Positions 59,460-64,000 of a stretch of DNA of 64,000 nt are shown one piece after another. Every line of letters starts with the position of its first letter. Position 1 is the stretch's first letter. Location: assembly GCA_023055355.1 (NCBI GenBank), contig JALJCS010000035.1, positions 3,906,001-3,970,000 of the forward strand. The letters are read 5' to 3'. This DNA comes from Agelaius tricolor (taxonomy: Eukaryota > Chordata > Aves > Passeriformes > Icteridae). The position numbers and the translations under genes were made by a program. The notes beneath the pieces were generated by a model. The model made no database searches. It saw nothing but the letters and a program-made list of their open reading frames with translations, and was not told the origin of the DNA.

Positions 59460-59770
59460 CCAGTTCCTCACTGCTGAGCTCTGATCCTGTCACACAGCAA
59501 TCTGACCACCCCCATCTTCCTTCTCCCATCTTGGTGTCATTTGCAGATTTAATAAGGATGTTCTCTAGTCCATCATCCAGCTGTTAGGGAAATATTGAAC
59601 AGCGTAGGCTCGGATCAAGTCCCCGTGGAATCTCTTCTGAAACATTTTCTGTTTTGACAGCAAGCCATTGATTCTCCCAGAGAACATTTCAACCAATTTC
59701 ACATTTTGCTCACATTTCCCCACTTTGCTTATGACAATATCAAGTAAGAATGTCATTTCAGCAGCCATTA
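59460..59770 (-). mobile_element. CR1 LINE reverse-transcriptase remnant
   Basis: In minus-strand translation the segment contains a block like DIVISKVGKCEQNVKLVE and, further on, SANDTKMG. These correspond to the CR1 reverse-transcriptase blocks normally written DILVSKLE and KFADDTKLG, so the catalytic ADD has changed to AND. Frames are broken between blocks. It is an old, inactive CR1 copy antisense to the host gene. Confidence 0.72.
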
Positions 59771-60116
59771 CATAGTTAAGATACATAGAGTGAGCTTTGG
59801 CTGGTGGGACATGGGTGGGAAATGTGAGCAAACAGACAGAACTTGTTTGAACTGAGGGGAATGACAGGGTCTGAGGGATGGGAGGAACAAAGGAGTGTCT
59901 GGGGTCAGCTGGATTTGTGGATACATTGCTTTAGAGTCAAAGTGGAGGTGGGGAATGAGGTCCTCAATGCTTCTCTATTTCATACCTTTGCATAAAGGCA
60001 GCTGTTAAGAACATAAGACTTTCTATTGTTGAGAAATTCTTATAACTGATCCAGAAGTTTTCCATGAACGTTGCAGCTTTCTGTTGATTCCTACTCTGAC
60101 TTCCAATTGCCTCGCC

Positions 60117-60143
60117 AAAAAAAAAATTAAAAAAAAAAAAAAA
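60117..60143. repeat. Poly(A) run
   Basis: A-runs interrupted by TT, followed by AATAAAG. No retroposed sequence was recognised 5' of it on the + strand. Confidence 0.85.
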
Positions 60144-60791
60144 TAAAGTTCTGTGTAGAAAGTCCAAGTTGGTAGAAGTCAGAAGTCTGTCAGGAGAAGT
60201 GGATTTTAGATGAGATTTTTGAACTGGGGTGGTGAAAGACTAAGGAAGGAAATGTTGTAAAGGACAAGAGAAGAAAGTGGAGAGGAAATGTCTGGAAGAG
60301 GAAGCAGAAGAAGCTGCACCATGGTCAGCTCTGAGGGGGGAAATGAAGTTAAACCAGGAAAAGACTTCATTTGTTCTGCGTATTAGATAAATGATATCAT
60401 CAGGAACTGGCCCAAGGTCAAGACATTTCTTTAAATAAATGGTGACAAAGTTCTAAAGCCACAGTAACTAATGTATTGTTACTTTTATCACTCGGTGTGA
60501 GCTTTGATGTCAAACAGCAGCTTCTGGTTACATTATTAAAGCTATTATAAGTTTGGAGATAATCTTGGCATTATATTGCAGTCTTTTTCTCCCCAAAAGT
60601 TCATGATTTTGGGGGAATGGCAGAAAATTTGGCATTTTATGTGTAAAAACATTAGAAGTGGGTTTTATGCAATAGTTGTGAGCACTTTTGCTGTTGCCAG
60701 CAGATGTCACTGTGGATAGCAAATCCCAGCACTTAGGAGACAAAGGAGGTAATTTGCTAAATGAAAATTCAGCCTTTGAAAGTAGATTGGA

Positions 60792-60802
60792 GGGGGGGGG
60801 GG
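60792..60802. repeat. Poly(G) run
   Basis: Eleven consecutive G inside intron 3. Confidence 0.85.
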
Positions 60803-63800
60803 AAAGGCAAGAATATTTTTCCAGCAACAGACTTCTGTGAGCAAACAAAAATGGGATTCTTACTAATGAGGACTTGTGGTTTTGCCCACTCTAATGCTGT
60901 GTTTGGTGACTGCCTTCCCCCGACTTGGGTAAGTTCCTGGTGCTCTGTGTGACCTCGGAGGGGGTGTCTGTGGGATTGTGCTCCTGCTCAGCTTTATTTG
61001 GAAAGCCTTTAGTGTGTGCAGGGAGGTGAAAGCAGCAGTGATGTGCTGCAGTGTGTGTGTGAGTGCAGGGAACTGGCCATGGAGGAAGTGGCTTCATTAA
61101 GGTTGATTTGGAGGGGGGAGCAAGATGAGGAAAAAAATTGCCCAAATGATTGGCTGGGAGAATAGCTCTGAATTATGGGATCCATCTGTTTCCTGTAATG
61201 AATTCATAAACCCATCAAACAATGACCTGAACGAATTGCTGAAGGAAAAAAATAATACACTGGCATGATATGTTTAACGCAGTGAGGCATTGGCATTGTA
61301 TAATCAAAAATTCTCCTCACATCCAGCACTTTGTAATGGAGCTGCTGTGTTTAATAGAAGCTGTAAATAAATCCTGTCACAGTAGCAGCCAAGAATGCAT
61401 TTCTGCGTTTAACTGTTTCTCTTCTGGAATGTCTGGTCCTCGAAAGCTTTAGAAATGCAAGTTTTATAGAGCTGGAGTGGGGGATTCTGAAATACAGAGA
61501 AATGTTAATGAGGTGAATGAAAGGAAAAAGCTGCCATAAATCAGTATTATGTGGCTTAACCAGTTTCTTTCTTTTATGCATGTTCTTTCCTTATGTCATA
61601 GAAATGTACTTAAAAGCTATTGTTGTAATTGAAATCTGTTAGACTGATCCTATTCATTATATTAATAAAATCCACCTACAATTGCTCGTAACACTTTTTT
61701 ATGCAGTTGGGATTCCCGAGATTGTAATCATCAAAAAGCATATGGAGTAATTATTGGATTTGTTTGGGTAAAATTGGATTAAGAAGTTTAGATACCATTA
61801 AGTACTGATAATTATTACAAGCAAGCTCATTGTTTAGTGTGTGTACAGCTCAGAATGGAGAGTAAGCAGATACCCATCACAAACATCTTAAGAGCAAACA
61901 ATCTCAAGGCTTTCATTTTATGCCTTTAATTGTATTTTTGCAAGAGCCTTTCCACTTAAATGTTTTTGCTTTAGCTCTTTAATCACGTGCTGGTTATGAA
62001 AATCACTGCCTGTTAAATCCTTTCCCCCACACGATTTAAACAACATTTTTTGCATTCAGCTATAAAATGGCTAAATTCTGTGGTTTAATTCCTGCCTTTC
62101 CAGCAGCTGCCCACATGCCATTAGCAGGGACAGTGGATTCCTTGCAGGTGGGAGGGTGGGCAGGCTGCTCCTGGGGCTGCCAGGGCTCTCTGTGGTTGGC
62201 AGCTCTGCCCTCGTGCCCTTTGTGGGTGCTGCAAGGGGCACCCACCATCTCAGGGTGTGAGATGGCTCAAGGCTTCATAAAGGTGCTGTTATTGCCAATA
62301 TCACACAGCAAAATTCAGAATTAGGACAGCCAGGGCAGACACTTGGAACATTTGGTATTTCTCACAGTGCATATCAAGTGAAAATTGCTGGTTAAACATT
62401 GCTGAGGATGGCTTTTAGAACACAGTCATATTGTCTTTGTAATATGTATTCTCTAAGTATTGTTGCTGTGTTTGAAGTCGAAATTCCAGCCTGGTATGAA
62501 ACTGGAATTTAGGGCTCAAGCCCATTCGTGTGATGTTGTTCACTCTTCTGGCTTTATTCCCTGTCATTTTGTAATTAAACAGTTCTTTTCCAGCTACCAT
62601 GATTTGTAGACATTGTATTCTTGCAAGAGCTTCCATTTAAGTACTCTTTAAAGAGATTTTGATGTACAAAATAAAAATTACTTTGCTGTGTTGATTAGAG
62701 AAAAAAAACAGTAGCATGCGTATGCAGAAATATTTTAATTCTAAAATACTGTGATAATTTGATTTTCTTTGTTCTTTTCTCTCATCTGTAATTCAGATTT
62801 GTAGAGGGAACATTGTCTCTAACACTGGGAAAATGGGTTTCTCTGGCCTCACCTTTGTGATGAAACACTTTTGTTAGTTTACATTAAAGTGAAAAGTGTT
62901 GTCTATTCTATGACTTGCATTAGTGATTTAAAAAAAATCTGTCTGTATGCACACCTCTGTGGAGGTATCAGATGTGATTTATATATACACAATATTGAGA
63001 ATATAATGCTTTTTTAAAAGCTGCCTGTCTTGTTCTCTAAAATACGTTTCCAGTTAATTAATATTCCTCATGAAAATCTTGGGGCCAGACAAATCCCAGC
63101 TCTGCTGGCATGGTGCCAGTGAGTGGTTTCCATTCTCTTGTCCTTTTCCTCCTCTCCCTGGCATTCCCTCTCAGCTGCTGGCACCAGGGGGTGTGTGCCT
63201 GGTCTGTCAGCCGAGCTGGAGCAGCTCCCTGGCTGCCATGCTGGGTTATTTTTGGTTGATCAGCCTGTGTCTGCAGTGCTCTGGGTGAACCTTGTGGTAA
63301 ATGACTTTGCAGAAATCCCGAGTCCTTCAGATCTCACTGTTTGTAAATGTTTGCATCTCTGTGACGGTGGTGGTAGTAGAGGTAAATGCTTACATTGCTG
63401 TAGCAGTAGTAGCAGAAGGAATAGGAGCTAAAATAAAGCCATTACAATGAAGTCAGACTTATTTTACTTTCATGTGAATGATCTGTTTGTATTGTGGAAA
63501 TAGAATAGTTTTCACATGCATGTTGAATATGCAGATTTGGTAATTGAAAATAATTACTCTGCATACCACAATACTTTCTATCTACTTTTTACATTTCAAA
63601 GTAAGGATGAACTGTTTGTTTAGGTGACAAAGCTAAGGAAGGTTTGTTCTCTGCTCTTCACGTATTAGTAGTACTTCAAATTTTTTAATATTCTTGGAGT
63701 TCCTTTTTTGTTCAGACAGAACCACAGGTGAAAAAAAAAAAAAGGTTTTTTTAGTAGTATTAGAAAGTATTTAGGCTTCCAAAACAAGTAGCTTGGAGAA

Positions 63801-64000
63801 GTGAAGTACTGATGGTTCTGTCAGACTTCTTGGCATATTTTATTTGATCAAGTCCCTGCTTGTTTTGAAGGCACCCTGGGCATTCCCTTGGTGCTGATCA
63901 CTGCTGCAGCTGTAGAAGTTGTTCTGTTTTCTGGTGTGTCAGAGCCTGGAGAGAGGCTGACTGTGGCTTTGTAGTGGCTGTGACAGAGTTCCAGCTGTCA

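Larger units (their letters stand above)
41966..64000 (+). other. TNRC6C: Intron 3 of the TNRC6-family gene (continues beyond window)
   Basis: It begins GTAAATTC, and no acceptor plus in-frame coding continuation was recognised to the window end. It is mostly AT-rich unique DNA with a nested pair of LTRs (48.2-49.0 kb), an ERVL-like LTR (51.7-52.2 kb), CR1 remnants (53.1 and 59.5-59.8 kb) and small tandem duplications. Open frames in this stretch are short and unconvincing. Confidence 0.65.

Noticed and set aside
1..64000. CRISPR arrays, bacterial operons, tRNA or rRNA genes
   Set aside because: No regularly spaced direct repeats with unique spacers, no cloverleaf-like sequence and no rRNA signature were seen. 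The DNA is vertebrate.

Overview
This is vertebrate nuclear DNA, most likely from a bird and probably a songbird. The signs are long AT-rich non-coding stretches, intron-sized gaps between tiny exons with GT/AG borders, several CR1 LINE fragments (3' ends and decayed reverse-transcriptase pieces), and five kinds of ERV-type solo or partial LTR. No bacterial-type gene, operon, CRISPR array or RNA gene is visible, and almost all open reading frames here are chance or repeat-derived.

The one gene I can support lies on the + strand. It is the 5' end of a TNRC6/GW182-family gene, best matching TNRC6C, a scaffold of the microRNA silencing complex. A CpG island (about 19,130-20,220) holds the promoter and a long GC-rich leader. 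A short in-frame exon piece ends at 21,036. After an intron of about 20.3 kb comes a 100-bp lysine/glutamate-rich exon (41,301-41,400), then a 22-nt microexon (41,944-41,965). The rest of the window is the start of a long third intron. The next coding exon, and all GW-repeat, UBA, PAM2 and RRM coding sequence, lie beyond the window.

The first 19 kb is upstream intergenic DNA (or holds unseen non-coding leader exons). It carries several GC-rich minisatellites: 5.35-5.55 kb, 6.37-6.60 kb, 7.97-8.62 kb, and a large 140-155-bp-period array at 18.15-19.25 kb that abuts the promoter. LTRs sit at 570-1,017, 4,815-5,237 and 11,208-11,833. The introns hold further LTRs, including a clear nested insertion: an LTR with a 6-bp target duplication at 48,261-48,649 sits inside an older LTR spanning 48,194-49,027.

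No undescribed system of a protein-coding kind was found. The points most worth a second look are the unexplained in-frame N-terminal segment and undetermined start codon of the TNRC6 gene, the promoter-abutting minisatellite, the cluster of GGATCC-centred repeats in the leader, and the nested and paired LTRs with poly(A) signals in sense inside the introns.
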